Source: Bryobacter aggregatus MPL3
GTDB taxonomy: Bacteria; Acidobacteriota; Terriglobia; Bryobacterales; Bryobacteraceae
DNA length: 64,000 bases
Assembly (NCBI RefSeq): GCF_000702445.1
Contig: NZ_JNIF01000004.1
Coordinates: 310,001-374,000, forward strand
Reading direction: 5' to 3'
Position numbers and translations under genes: made by a program. Of the stretch, positions 1-7,822 are shown piece after piece; position 1 is the stretch's first letter; each line of letters opens with the position of its first letter. Below the pieces are notes generated by a model. The model worked only from the letters and a program-made list of their open reading frames with translations. It had not been told where the DNA came from and did not search any database.

Positions 1-750
1 GTAGGTGGGGAACCAGGTGATGTAGAAATACCATCCGTACGAAAGCAGAAAGTATTGGGTCCAGAGTAGCCAGGTGCTACGCGAGGTGGCAAAGCGTCCC
101 CAAGGCGTTTCGCCGTGCTCCTCGGCCATCTTCAGACTGTCGCCGATGACGGCGATCTCAGCGGCGTTGACGTCTTTATGTTCGCGGGGGCTGTTGCGAT
201 ACCAGAAGTAGAAAACGGCGGTCCACAGGACGCCGAGAGCACCAAAGATCTGGAAGGCGGTTCGCCAGTCGATGGCCCGGAAGAGCGCGGCCATCAACAG
301 CGGCGTGAAGGCGCCACCCCAGCGGGCACTCATCCAGACGATTCCTTGTGCCCGGCTCTTCTCCGGTCCAGGAAGCCAGGTCGAGAACATTTTTGTAATG
401 TTTGGGAAGGCCCCTGCTTCGCCGGCGCCAAATAGGGCTCGGACCACCAGCAGGTAGGTGTAGTTCATCGCCCACCCGGTGGCGGCGGTGAAGAAACTCC
501 ACCATAAAACGATTCGGGACAGGACGCTCCGAGCACCCCATTTGTCGCCCATCCAACCGCCCGGAATCTCAAAAAGCGCATAGGCCCAGGCGAATACGGC
601 GAGGACCCACCCGAACTGGGCGGGTGTGAGGTTCAAGTCCTCGCGCATGGCGGGACCGGCGAAAGAAATCGATACGCGGTCGATGTAAGTGATGATCGAG
701 AGTACTACCGCGAATACAATGACCCAATGTCTGGTTCGGCTTGCCTGCAT
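1..750 (-). CDS. MFS transporter, anion:cation symporter-like (3' end cut by window edge)
   Basis: An open frame of 250 codons begins at ATG 750 and runs off the left edge without a stop. The N-terminus reads as a first membrane helix followed by TYIDRVSISFAGPAM, then GGWMGDKWGAR, the MFS loop 2-3 signature, and RALFGAGEAGAFPN in helix 4, all typical of the anion:cation symporter (ACS) branch that carries organic acids and sugar acids. About six helices are visible. The substrate cannot be told. A second ACS-type carrier lies at 51281-52567. The family call is firm; the ligand is unknown. Confidence 0.9.
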   Translation of the reverse strand, partial: MQASRTRHWVIVFAVVLSIITYIDRVSISFAGPAMREDLNLTPAQFGWVLAVFAWAYALFEIPGGWMGDKWGARSVLSRIVLWWSFFTAATGWAMNYTYLLVVRALFGAGEAGAFPNITKMFSTWLPGPEKSRAQGIVWMSARWGGAFTPLLMAALFRAIDWRTAFQIFGALGVLWTAVFYFWYRNSPREHKDVNAAEIAVIGDSLKMAEEHGETPWGRFATSRSTWLLWTQYFLLSYGWYFYITWFPTY

Positions 751-772
751 AGACTTTGCCGAGACTATCACA

Positions 773-1108
773 TCAGTCTTTAAGGCTTGTCCGAATCCAG
801 TCGAGATAACGCTCAAGTCCATGAACGATGGGCACTGCAATGCCTTCCGGGGTGTCATAAGGATGCAATCCGGAAAGTGCAGCGAGGGCCTGATTCTGCT
901 TGTCGCGGTCGGTTTTCATGATGAGGAGAACCTCTGAGGATTCCTCTAATTTGCCATCCCAGTGGTAGAGGCTTTCAACATTCGGAACAAGACTCACACA
1001 AGCGACCAAATGTTTCTCCAAAAGGGTGCGGGCAATGCTTTTTGCAACCTCGAGATTGGGAGCCGTAGAAAATAGAAGACGATATTGGAAATCCTCGACA
1101 AACTTCAT
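773..1108 (-). CDS. cutA: CutA-like divalent cation tolerance protein
   Basis: The 111-residue product has the CutA ferredoxin-like layout: a beta strand, the helix with EVAKSIARTLLEKHLVACV, then SLYHWDGKLEESSEVLLIMKT, and HPYDTPEGIAVPI near the end. CutA proteins are cytoplasmic trimers linked to copper tolerance in E. coli, with a poorly defined general role. ATG 1108 is preferred because AAGGATAAGG lies just upstream; an in-frame start at 1126 would add six residues. It lies 22 bases downstream of the MFS start on the same strand. Full family length. Confidence 0.92.
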   Translation of the reverse strand: MKFVEDFQYRLLFSTAPNLEVAKSIARTLLEKHLVACVSLVPNVESLYHWDGKLEESSEVLLIMKTDRDKQNQALAALSGLHPYDTPEGIAVPIVHGLERYLDWIRTSLKD

Positions 1109-1157
1109 TGCCTTATCCTTCCACACGGTTTATAACCAAGAGTAGCCCTTGAATTCG

Positions 1158-1460
1158 ATGTTTGAATCAGCCCTCATCCGACGCGCAGGAATCACCCTTG
1201 GTTTGTTAACTGCTGGGGTGTACGTAGTGGTGGCACTACTCGGTCCGAATGGTGTTGCGGCCTTGCGCCAACAGCGTCACGACCTTCAACTTCTCGAAAC
1301 CCGCAATGCGAATCTGGCCCGGGAGCGTGACGAACTTCGTTATCGCGTCACGGCTCTGGAGAAAGACGCGCAAACCCAGGAACTCGAAGCTCGCCGGCAG
1401 CTTGGGAAAGCGAAAAAAGGCGAGTTCATTATCAAAGTCGATCCGCCAAAGCAGCAATAA
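1158..1460 (+). CDS. FtsB/DivIC-like septum formation initiator
   Basis: A roughly 100-residue protein with one N-terminal membrane helix (GITLGLLTAGVYVVVALLG) followed by a heptad-like coiled coil (LLETRNANLARERDELRYRV). This is the FtsB/DivIC arrangement: a bitopic divisome protein whose periplasmic coiled coil pairs with FtsL. The sequence is short and biased, so the call rests on architecture and the ERDELRYRV-type coil. A TTG at 1149 would add three residues and has a weak AAGAG upstream; ATG 1158 is chosen as the commoner start. The next gene begins four bases after the stop. Confidence 0.72.
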   Translation: MFESALIRRAGITLGLLTAGVYVVVALLGPNGVAALRQQRHDLQLLETRNANLARERDELRYRVTALEKDAQTQELEARRQLGKAKKGEFIIKVDPPKQQ

Positions 1461-1463
1461 GGG

Positions 1464-2321
1464 ATGACCAGACGCGCGCTCGCCTCGCTTCTGGTTCCTC
1501 CCCTCGTCGCCGCGCCCACAGTCCCCAAGCTCAATCACTTCTACGCGACTCTCGATGCTGCGTCGTATCGCGCCATTGAGAATTCGCAGTTCCTGCAGGA
1601 ACACTTTGCCCCCTTTGAGCGGCGCACCACGGTTCGCAACGACGGTAGCTACACCGGCCTCTATTTTTATGGGGCGGAGACCTACTTTGAGTTTTTTGAA
1701 GAATACAAGGGCAATCGAAAGCCAGGAGATGCCGGTCTGGCGCTTGGCATTGAAGCTGAAGGTGGCTCCCAGGCACTTCGGGCGCAGTGGCAGAGCTTAG
1801 GCCCCAGTCTGGTGTCGACGGTGACGCGGCAGATGGAGGGGCAGGCGATCGATTGGTTCGACATGGTGAGCTTTGAGGGCGATACCCGGGAGCGCTCCGT
1901 TGTTCCTGGTCTGCGCTTGTTCTCGATGGAGTACAAGGCCAGTTTTCTGAAGCGCTGGCATCCGGAGGCCGCCGGGAGCATCCGCCAGTCCGAGATTCTA
2001 GCTGCGTATTGCGCCAAGCTGGGACTAGCCGAAACAAGAAAGAACGGCATGCTGAAGGACGTTGCGATGGTCGAGGTCGCCAATCCTGTAGACGGCATCA
2101 CTCTCCGGGCGCAACAACTGGTTGCTGCGGGTTGGGCTGCCAAAGGCGGAAGCTGCCATGGTCCCAATGCGGTGATTCGTTTTCATGCTGCGGCGCGGTC
2201 CCGTGGCATTACGCGGGTGGAATTCACGCTGCAGGGGAATCCGAGGGCAGCGACGCATCGCTTCGGGAAAACTGTGTTGGTGATCCAGCCGAAGCGGGCG
2301 ATCTGGACATTCCGGCCTTGA
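1464..2321 (+). CDS. Hypothetical protein, DUF5829-like
   Basis: The 285-residue product starts with a short hydrophobic stretch (LASLLVPPLVAAP) that may be a signal peptide, then LNHFYATLDAASYRAIENS and YTGLYFYGAETYFEFFEE. This pattern resembles proteins filed under DUF5829, which look like a glyoxalase/VOC-type fold in the N-terminal half; I rely on memory of the motif, so the family name is tentative. No catalytic set is obvious. It starts four bases after the FtsB-like gene and precedes an NTF2-like secreted protein by 14 bases, so the three may be cotranscribed. Confidence 0.6.
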   Translation: MTRRALASLLVPPLVAAPTVPKLNHFYATLDAASYRAIENSQFLQEHFAPFERRTTVRNDGSYTGLYFYGAETYFEFFEEYKGNRKPGDAGLALGIEAEGGSQALRAQWQSLGPSLVSTVTRQMEGQAIDWFDMVSFEGDTRERSVVPGLRLFSMEYKASFLKRWHPEAAGSIRQSEILAAYCAKLGLAETRKNGMLKDVAMVEVANPVDGITLRAQQLVAAGWAAKGGSCHGPNAVIRFHAAARSRGITRVEFTLQGNPRAATHRFGKTVLVIQPKRAIWTFRP

Positions 2322-2335
2322 CGTAGCCTCGCGCC

Positions 2336-2770
2336 ATGCGATATCAACAAGCGGTGTACCGTATCTTTGCTCTCCTCGCACTCAGTTTCAGCCTGGCCGC
2401 TGAAACTCCTGAAGAAACGATCAAAGCCGCTGATGTGGCCTGGTCCAAGGCCGTCATCCAGCGTGACTACGCCGCGCTCAATAAGATCTATAGCGCCGAC
2501 CTGCTCTATGCGCATTCCACCGGGAATATTGAAACCCGGGAGGAATACATCGAACGTCTCAAAGGCGGCAAGCAGCGCTACGACAAAATGACTTTCGAGA
2601 AGACACGCGTGATGTTGCATGGCAACACCGCGCTCACCCACTCGATTGTCCGCTTTGAAGGCAAGAACGATTCCGGGGCCTTCAACGACCACCTGATGAT
2701 GATGCATTTCTGGGTGAAGAACGGCAAGAACTGGGTGCTGCAGGCGCACCAGACGACGCGAATCCCCTAG
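2336..2770 (+). CDS. Secreted NTF2-like (DUF4440/SnoaL-type) protein
   Basis: The 144-residue product has a signal peptide (IFALLALSFSLAAE) and one NTF2-like cone domain: EETIKAADVAWSKAVIQRDY, LNKIYSADLLYAHSTG and a closing NGKNWVLQAHQTTRIP strand. This matches the DUF4440 group, which binds or converts small molecules or acts as a stand-alone fold; no specific activity can be assigned. It follows the DUF5829-like gene closely on the same strand. Confidence 0.82.
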   Translation: MRYQQAVYRIFALLALSFSLAAETPEETIKAADVAWSKAVIQRDYAALNKIYSADLLYAHSTGNIETREEYIERLKGGKQRYDKMTFEKTRVMLHGNTALTHSIVRFEGKNDSGAFNDHLMMMHFWVKNGKNWVLQAHQTTRIP

Positions 2771-2828
2771 ACCGCAGCGGAACGCGGCGGTGGGGCAGTA
2801 TGCTAGCTCTCAGAGAACAATTGCAGTG

Positions 2829-3374
2829 ATGACCCACCCCGAAGTTCCCTTGATTGACGAGATTCATCAGGTTTTTATCCGTTCCGCCGTGGCCCGTCTG
2901 CGCCAGCAGGAATCACGCATTGAGGATTGCCTGGCGAAATTAACGGACGACCAGATCTGGTCGCGCGGGAATGAGAACTCAAATTCGATTGGCAACATGA
3001 TTCTCCATCTGGTGGGAAATCTTGGCCAATGGGTTCTGCATGGGATCGGGGGGCAAGCCGATATCCGGCAACGTGAGGAAGAGTTCGCCGCTCGCTCCGG
3101 ACCCGGAAAGGTGGAACTGGCGGCCCGTCTTCGCGCTCGCATGGAGGAAGTGGTCGCTGTTCTCGAAGCAATTCCTTCTCACCGCCTCCTCTCCATCGTG
3201 GAGCCGCAAGGCTATCGAGTTCCTGTCCTCGAAGTGGTCACGCACGTCACGGAACACTTCTACTACCATGGCGGGCAAATCCTTCTGCTGACCAAGCTCT
3301 ACCTCGACACAGACCTTGGCTATTACCGGCACTTGTCCCAAGGCAATACAGCACACTCCGAGTCTGTTCCCTAA
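2829..3374 (+). CDS. DinB-superfamily protein (DUF1572-like)
   Basis: A 181-residue four-helix-bundle protein with SIGNMILHLVGNLGQW in helix 2 and VVTHVTEHFYYHGGQI in helix 4; the histidines in these helices are the usual metal ligands of the DinB/YfiT fold. Such proteins are metal-dependent transferases or thiol-linked enzymes, mostly uncharacterised. ATG 2829 is preferred over the upstream GTG at 2790, which would add 13 residues unlike the family. It is not related to the DNA polymerase DinB at 9071. Confidence 0.85.
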   Translation: MTHPEVPLIDEIHQVFIRSAVARLRQQESRIEDCLAKLTDDQIWSRGNENSNSIGNMILHLVGNLGQWVLHGIGGQADIRQREEEFAARSGPGKVELAARLRARMEEVVAVLEAIPSHRLLSIVEPQGYRVPVLEVVTHVTEHFYYHGGQILLLTKLYLDTDLGYYRHLSQGNTAHSESVP

Positions 3375-3455
3375 TAGAAATTTCAATTACGGTCGATAAA
3401 AAAAGATGCAACACGCGGCGTGTTGGCATATCTTAAAGGCGAGGCCAAGTAAGCC

Positions 3456-4061
3456 ATGCGTTCTCTGTCGACCGTCCTTGCGCTCGGATTGTGTTCCTAT
3501 GCTGCTCTTTGGGCAGAAACCAATGTTTCCATCGCTCCTCAGCTCACAGTGCTTCTGAGTATTGAGGGGAAAAGCTCTCCCTCCACTCTTGCCGAGTTGA
3601 AATCAGAATTGGGCGACATTATGAAGGATACGGGGCGTACGCTCGATGTCCGGTTGCGCCAGGACGCGGCTCCTACCGAAAGCTTTCAGGATGTTGTTCT
3701 CGTCAGCCTGAAGGGAACCTGCAAGATGGAGAAATTGCAGGTTTTTAGCGATGAGCGTGGGCCGCTCGCCTGGACCCATTCCACGGATGGAGCGGTTTTG
3801 CCCTTTGCCGAAGTTTCCTGCGATCGGATTGCCCGTTCTGTCGCGTCTGAATTGTGGGGCGGCCAGCGCAATCAAGCCGATAAATATCTGGGCCGGGCGC
3901 TGGGCCGGGTGTTGGCTCACGAGCTGTACCATATCCTCGGGCAGACACATGAGCATAACCTGGACGGCTCGGTTGCGAAAGAAGCACTCTCTGCGAAGCA
4001 GTTGATTTCCGACAAACGGATTGGCTTCGATGTGCGCGACCTCAATCGTATGATCCCCTAG
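3456..4061 (+). CDS. Secreted putative zinc metalloprotease with metzincin motif
   Basis: The 201-residue product has an N-terminal signal peptide (STVLALGLCSYAALWA, about 1-20) and an unassigned alpha/beta region. Residues 155-165 read HELYHILGQTH, the complete HExxHxxGxxH zinc signature of metzincins: His155, His159 and His165 would bind zinc and Glu156 would be the base. Only about 36 residues follow the motif, ending in DVRDLNRMIP; a metzincin Met-turn is not certain, although the last Met199 might serve. Small HExxH proteins of this kind are frequent in acidobacteria (recollection). The fold is recognised by motif only. Confidence 0.6.
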   Translation: MRSLSTVLALGLCSYAALWAETNVSIAPQLTVLLSIEGKSSPSTLAELKSELGDIMKDTGRTLDVRLRQDAAPTESFQDVVLVSLKGTCKMEKLQVFSDERGPLAWTHSTDGAVLPFAEVSCDRIARSVASELWGGQRNQADKYLGRALGRVLAHELYHILGQTHEHNLDGSVAKEALSAKQLISDKRIGFDVRDLNRMIP

Positions 4062-4065
4062 AGGG

Positions 4066-4626
4066 ATGACTGCAGAAATTCCTGCCGGCCTCCGCGCTGG
4101 CGACGACAAGCTGCTGCGCTGTTTCTGGTGTGGCGACGATCCCCTGTACCAGCGCTATCACGACACGGAATGGGGCTTTCCGGTTCGTGACGACCGGCGT
4201 CTTTTTGAGAAGATCGTCCTCGAAGGTTTCCAGGCAGGCCTGAGCTGGATAACGATTCTGCGAAAACGGGAGACCTTTCGCGCCGCCTTCGCCAATTTCG
4301 AGATGCAGCAGGTGGCGCAGTTTGGCCCTGCCGACGTCGAGCGTCTGCTGCAGGATGCGGGAATCATCCGCCATCGGGGCAAGATCGAAGCGGCCATTCA
4401 CAATGCGTCGCAGGCGATTCGTCTGGTGGAAGAGTTCGGAAGCCTATCCTCTTACTTCTGGGAGTTCCAGCCCCGGCAGGCGGATGCATTGTCCAAAGAT
4501 CTGAAGAAACGCGGATGGAAGTTTGTTGGACCCACCACCGTTTACGCCTTCATGCAGGCGATGGGTTTGGTGAATGACCATATCGAAGGATGTTATGTGC
4601 GAGAAAAAGCACAATTCGGGCGATAA
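4066..4626 (+). CDS. tag: DNA-3-methyladenine glycosylase I
   Basis: The 186-residue product is a full-length Tag: CFWCGDDPLYQRYHDTEWG at the N-terminus (first zinc cysteine, and the base-pocket region), FEKIVLEGFQAGLSWITIL, RKRETFRAAF, and VGPTTVYAFMQAMGLVNDH towards the C-terminus, followed by the zinc-binding His and Cys of GCYVRE. It excises 3-methyladenine from alkylated DNA. The ATG at 4066 is four bases after the preceding stop. Family identity is clear. Confidence 0.96.
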   Translation: MTAEIPAGLRAGDDKLLRCFWCGDDPLYQRYHDTEWGFPVRDDRRLFEKIVLEGFQAGLSWITILRKRETFRAAFANFEMQQVAQFGPADVERLLQDAGIIRHRGKIEAAIHNASQAIRLVEEFGSLSSYFWEFQPRQADALSKDLKKRGWKFVGPTTVYAFMQAMGLVNDHIEGCYVREKAQFGR

Positions 4627-4669
4627 AGTTTTCGGAATGCGGGTCGATTTGTAGGGTAGGAGTTCGAAT

Positions 4670-4762
4670 TTGAGACCCTATAGCCCGGTTCCACCGGTGC
4701 GCCCAATTCAGAAAGTTCCACCGGAGCGTCCGGTGAGGCCTCTCCCGAGGAAGCAATCCTAG
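4670..4762 (+). CDS. Possible proline-rich micro-ORF (30 aa)
   Basis: The 219-base gap between tag and the DUF1385 gene holds a 31-codon frame with a TTG start and a TAGGAG ribosome-binding site seven bases upstream. It encodes a basic, proline-rich peptide with two related units, PVPPVRPIQK and VPPERPVRPLPRK. The two units coincide with a nucleotide direct repeat, TTCCACCGG, at about 4689 and 4720. I know no family. The ribosome-binding site and repeat make it worth recording, but 30 codons could arise by chance. Confidence 0.3.
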   Translation: MRPYSPVPPVRPIQKVPPERPVRPLPRKQS

Positions 4763-4845
4763 GCGGGAAAACATCTTCGATTCCTCTTCGTTTCCCAGGG
4801 CATCCAAGCAATTGGCGATACTAAGAAGAGAGACAATCGATACAC

Positions 4846-5859
4846 ATGAACTGGAAGTTCTTTTGGCGCTTGAACGCTCATGTTCAATTGGCGCCTATCC
4901 TCGAGTCCGGCGAAGAAACCCTCATCGGCGGGCAAGCAGTGATGGAAGGCGTCATGATGCGCGCTCCTCATTCCTATTGCGTTTCTGTGCGCAAGGCGAA
5001 TGGCGAGATCGTGTCGGAAACCGCTCCTCTGGCGAAAGTCAGCGACAAGTACCCCATTTTCAAGCTTCCGGTCTTGCGCGGCTTGGGCACGCTCGGCCAG
5101 GCGATGAGTCTGGGCATGAAGGCGTTGAAGTTTTCCGCTGACGTCCAGCTTGCCGACGAAGAAGCGAAGAAACAGCCGCTTGCCTCCAGCGGCGAGGCCA
5201 AAGAGAAGAAGCCGACTGAGATTCCGGCTTGGGCCATGGCTGGGCAACTCGCCTTCAGCCTGATCTTCTTTATCGTGCTCTATAAATTTGTTCCGCTCTG
5301 GCTGACCGAACAGTTGAAGACACAGTACCCGGTTCTCGAAGGCCGCATCCTGTTCAACCTGGTGGATGGTCTGATCCGCATTGCGATTTTCCTCGCCTTC
5401 CTCTATGGCATCTCGCGCGCGAAAGACATCCGGCGCGTGTTCCAGTACCACGGCGCCGAGCACAAGGTGGTTTTCAATTACGAATCCGGCCAGCCGGTGA
5501 CTGTCGCAAATGCGCAGAGCTTTGTGACCTTCCATCCGCGCTGCGGCACTAGCTTCCTGATCGTGGTGATGCTGATCTCGATGGTGCTGTATATGTTCTT
5601 GCCCTTCGATACGATGCTGGGCAAGTTTCTGGCGCGCATCGCGCTCTTGCCGGTGGTCGCCGGACTTTCTTACGAACTGATTCGCTTTGCCGCGAAGAAC
5701 AAGGGCAGTCTGCTCACGATCCTCGCCGCGCCGGGTCTCTGGCTGCAACGGATTACGACGCAGCCCCCCGATGACGGCCAGGCCGAAATCGCAATTCACG
5801 CACTCCAGGGCGCCATGGAACTCGAGAAGTCCCAGGGTGGCCCACTCGTCATCGCATAA
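4846..5859 (+). CDS. DUF1385 (YqhQ-family) membrane protein
   Basis: A 337-residue protein with the DUF1385 signature GGQAVMEGVMMRAPH near residue 28 and YHGAEHKVVFNYESG near residue 200, followed by FVTFHPRCGTSFL. Four to five membrane helices are visible (IPAWAMAGQLAFSLIFFIVL, FNLVDGLIRIAIFLAFLYG, FLIVVMLISMVLYMF and later). The role is unknown; the HGAEH and HPRCGT motifs look like a metal site. The gene sits immediately before prfA and prmC, a neighbourhood seen in many Firmicutes and acidobacteria, which supports the call. The prfA start is 12 bases after the stop. Confidence 0.92.
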   Translation: MNWKFFWRLNAHVQLAPILESGEETLIGGQAVMEGVMMRAPHSYCVSVRKANGEIVSETAPLAKVSDKYPIFKLPVLRGLGTLGQAMSLGMKALKFSADVQLADEEAKKQPLASSGEAKEKKPTEIPAWAMAGQLAFSLIFFIVLYKFVPLWLTEQLKTQYPVLEGRILFNLVDGLIRIAIFLAFLYGISRAKDIRRVFQYHGAEHKVVFNYESGQPVTVANAQSFVTFHPRCGTSFLIVVMLISMVLYMFLPFDTMLGKFLARIALLPVVAGLSYELIRFAAKNKGSLLTILAAPGLWLQRITTQPPDDGQAEIAIHALQGAMELEKSQGGPLVIA

Positions 5860-5871
5860 CTCAAAACCTCA

Positions 5872-6948
5872 ATGGCCATTATTCCAATCGACAAGCTCAA
5901 TGAAATTGAGCAACATTTTGAACAACTCAATGCCGACATGGCAAATCCGGAAGTCATTGCAGACTCCGAGCGGTATCGAAAAACCACCAAGACGGTGTCG
6001 GAACTCGGCGATGTGGTGGAAGTCTTCCGCCGCTACAAGGACCTGAAATCGCGCTTCGACGGCGCGCGCAGCATGTTGTCGGAAACCGACGCCGATCTCG
6101 TCGAAATGGCCCGGATGGAGATTGCGGAAGTGGAGCCGGAGATCGCCAAGGCGGAAGAGGAATTGCAACTGCTGCTGGTGCCCAAGGATCCGAATGACTT
6201 CAAGGACGTCGTTCTGGAAATCCGTGCCGGCGCTGGTGGCGATGAGGCCAGTCTCTTTGCGGCGGAAGTCTTCCGCATGTATACCCGCTACGCGGAACTC
6301 GTGGGCTGGAAGGTGGAAGTGCTGGATGTTTCGGAATCTGGTGCTGGTGGTTATAAGGATGTGTCGGCGATCATCTCGGGCAAGAAAGTCTACTCGGTGA
6401 TGAAGTACGAGGGCGGCGTGCATCGCGTGCAACGCGTTCCGGCGACGGAAGCCCAGGGCCGCATCCACACTTCGACGATTACGGTGGCTGTGCTGCCCGA
6501 AGCCGATGAAGTGGAAGTGCACATTGAACAGAAGGATCTGCGTGTCGATACCTTCTGCTCGTCGGGTCCCGGCGGTCAGAGTGTGAACACGACCTATTCG
6601 GCGGTGCGTCTGACCCATATTCCGACCGGCGTTGTGGTTTCGATGCAGGACGAAAAGTCGCAGATCAAGAATCGCGAAAAGGCGATGCGTGTGTTGCGTT
6701 CGCGCCTGTACGAGTTGGAGATGGAAAAGCAGAGCGCCGCGCTGAGTTCGGAGCGCAAGTCGATGGTGGGTTCGGGCGATCGCTCGGAGAAGATCCGCAC
6801 CTACAACTTCAAAGAGAATCGCGTGACCGACCACCGGATTGGCCTCACCATCCACCAACTCGATCAGGTGATGGAAGGCAAGCTCGATCCCTTCATCAGT
6901 GCGCTCACCGCTCATTACAACGCTGAGAAGCTGAAGAGTGTCGACTGA
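5872..6948 (+). CDS. prfA: Peptide chain release factor 1
   Basis: The 358-residue protein is a full-length class I release factor. The catalytic GGQ loop is at residues 234-236 in [20 protein letters not shown], and the stop-codon recognition loop carries PAT at 190-192 in [16 protein letters not shown], which marks RF1 (UAA/UAG) rather than RF2. The gene overlaps prmC, whose product methylates the GGQ glutamine, by 11 bases; the two are almost certainly cotranscribed with the DUF1385 gene. Confidence 0.98.
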   Translation: MAIIPIDKLNEIEQHFEQLNADMANPEVIADSERYRKTTKTVSELGDVVEVFRRYKDLKSRFDGARSMLSETDADLVEMARMEIAEVEPEIAKAEEELQLLLVPKDPNDFKDVVLEIRAGAGGDEASLFAAEVFRMYTRYAELVGWKVEVLDVSESGAGGYKDVSAIISGKKVYSVMKYEGGVHRVQRVPATEAQGRIHTSTITVAVLPEADEVEVHIEQKDLRVDTFCSSGPGGQSVNTTYSAVRLTHIPTGVVVSMQDEKSQIKNREKAMRVLRSRLYELEMEKQSAALSSERKSMVGSGDRSEKIRTYNFKENRVTDHRIGLTIHQLDQVMEGKLDPFISALTAHYNAEKLKSVD

Positions 6949-7765
6949 GCTGACGATCGGGAAAGCGCTGATGCAGGGCATCGCGCTGCTCACCGAGGAG
7001 AAGATCGAGCCACCCCGGCTTACGGCAGAACTCCTGTTGATGCACGCGCTCCGCAAGGAGCGCGTTTTCCTTTTCAGCCATTCGGGCGATCCTTTACCGG
7101 AGCTGGCCTGGATCCACTATGGCCGCTACCTGCATGAGCGCATCGCGGGTAAACCGGTACAGTACATCATCGGGAAACAGGAATTCTTCTATCGCGATTT
7201 CAAGGTGCGTCCGGGAGTGCTGATTCCGCGGCCGGAGACTGAGCATCTGATTGAACGCATTCTGGCGCTGCCGAAGCCGTTGGGGCGGATTGCCGATGCG
7301 GGTTCCGGGTCCGGTGCCATTTGTGTGACTCTTGCGGCGGAACTGCGGCAAGCGGTTGTGGGGATCGACCGTTCCCCGATCGCCTTGGCGGTGACCCAAG
7401 AGAATGCGGCGACGCATCGGGCAAATGTGCCGTTGGTACAAAGCGATTGGCTCAGCGCGATTGCACCGGCTTCGCTCGACATTCTTGTTTCCAATCCACC
7501 CTACATCGCAGAAACAGACAAGCCGACGCTGCAGCGCGAGGTGCGTGATCATGAGCCGGAACTCGCGCTGTTTGCTGGGGCCGATGGTCAGGACGCGTAC
7601 CGGATTCTTGAGCGGCAATCGAGGAAAGTCTTGAAGCCGAAGGGCCGGATTGTCCTTGAGATCGGCTCGATCACGACCCGTGAGATCTTTGCCGATTGGT
7701 CCGCGATTGAAATCCAGAATGATCTGGCCGGGCGGCCGTGTTTGCTGACGGCGATCCGGCCTTAG
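6938..7765 (+). CDS. prmC: Release factor glutamine methyltransferase
   Basis: The 275-residue product has the PrmC helical N-terminal domain ([19 protein letters not shown]), the [20 protein letters not shown] linker, [15 protein letters not shown], the SAM-binding loop [16 protein letters not shown] and the catalytic NPPY tetrad at residues 186-189. It methylates the GGQ glutamine of release factors, here presumably the PrfA encoded just upstream. The start is GTG 6938, inside the end of prfA. Length and motifs are normal. Confidence 0.97.
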   Translation: MSTELTIGKALMQGIALLTEEKIEPPRLTAELLLMHALRKERVFLFSHSGDPLPELAWIHYGRYLHERIAGKPVQYIIGKQEFFYRDFKVRPGVLIPRPETEHLIERILALPKPLGRIADAGSGSGAICVTLAAELRQAVVGIDRSPIALAVTQENAATHRANVPLVQSDWLSAIAPASLDILVSNPPYIAETDKPTLQREVRDHEPELALFAGADGQDAYRILERQSRKVLKPKGRIVLEIGSITTREIFADWSAIEIQNDLAGRPCLLTAIRP

Positions 7766-7822
7766 CGCCTGAGTGCTGGAATCGACAGGGAGAGGGGATT
7801 GCGTTGACCGCCCTCAGGCGCT
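7764..7822. terminator. Inverted repeat across convergent gene ends, possible bidirectional terminator
   Basis: AGCGCCTGAG at 7764-7773 is repeated as a perfect reverse complement at 7813-7822, with 39 bases between. The two arms include the stop codon of prmC and the stop of the convergent gene at 7814. No T-tract follows on either side, so rho-independent termination is uncertain; the structure could also protect mRNA 3' ends. Confidence 0.45.

Noticed and set aside
61-700. Short ORFs at 115-435, 176-556 and 272-457 in the left edge region
   Set aside because: They are shadows of the edge-truncated MFS transporter, whose frame has no stop in the window but shows clear MFS motifs.
4759-5799. 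346-codon open frame opposite the DUF1385 gene
   Set aside because: Antisense shadow with His/Gln/Arg-rich composition and no recognisable family.
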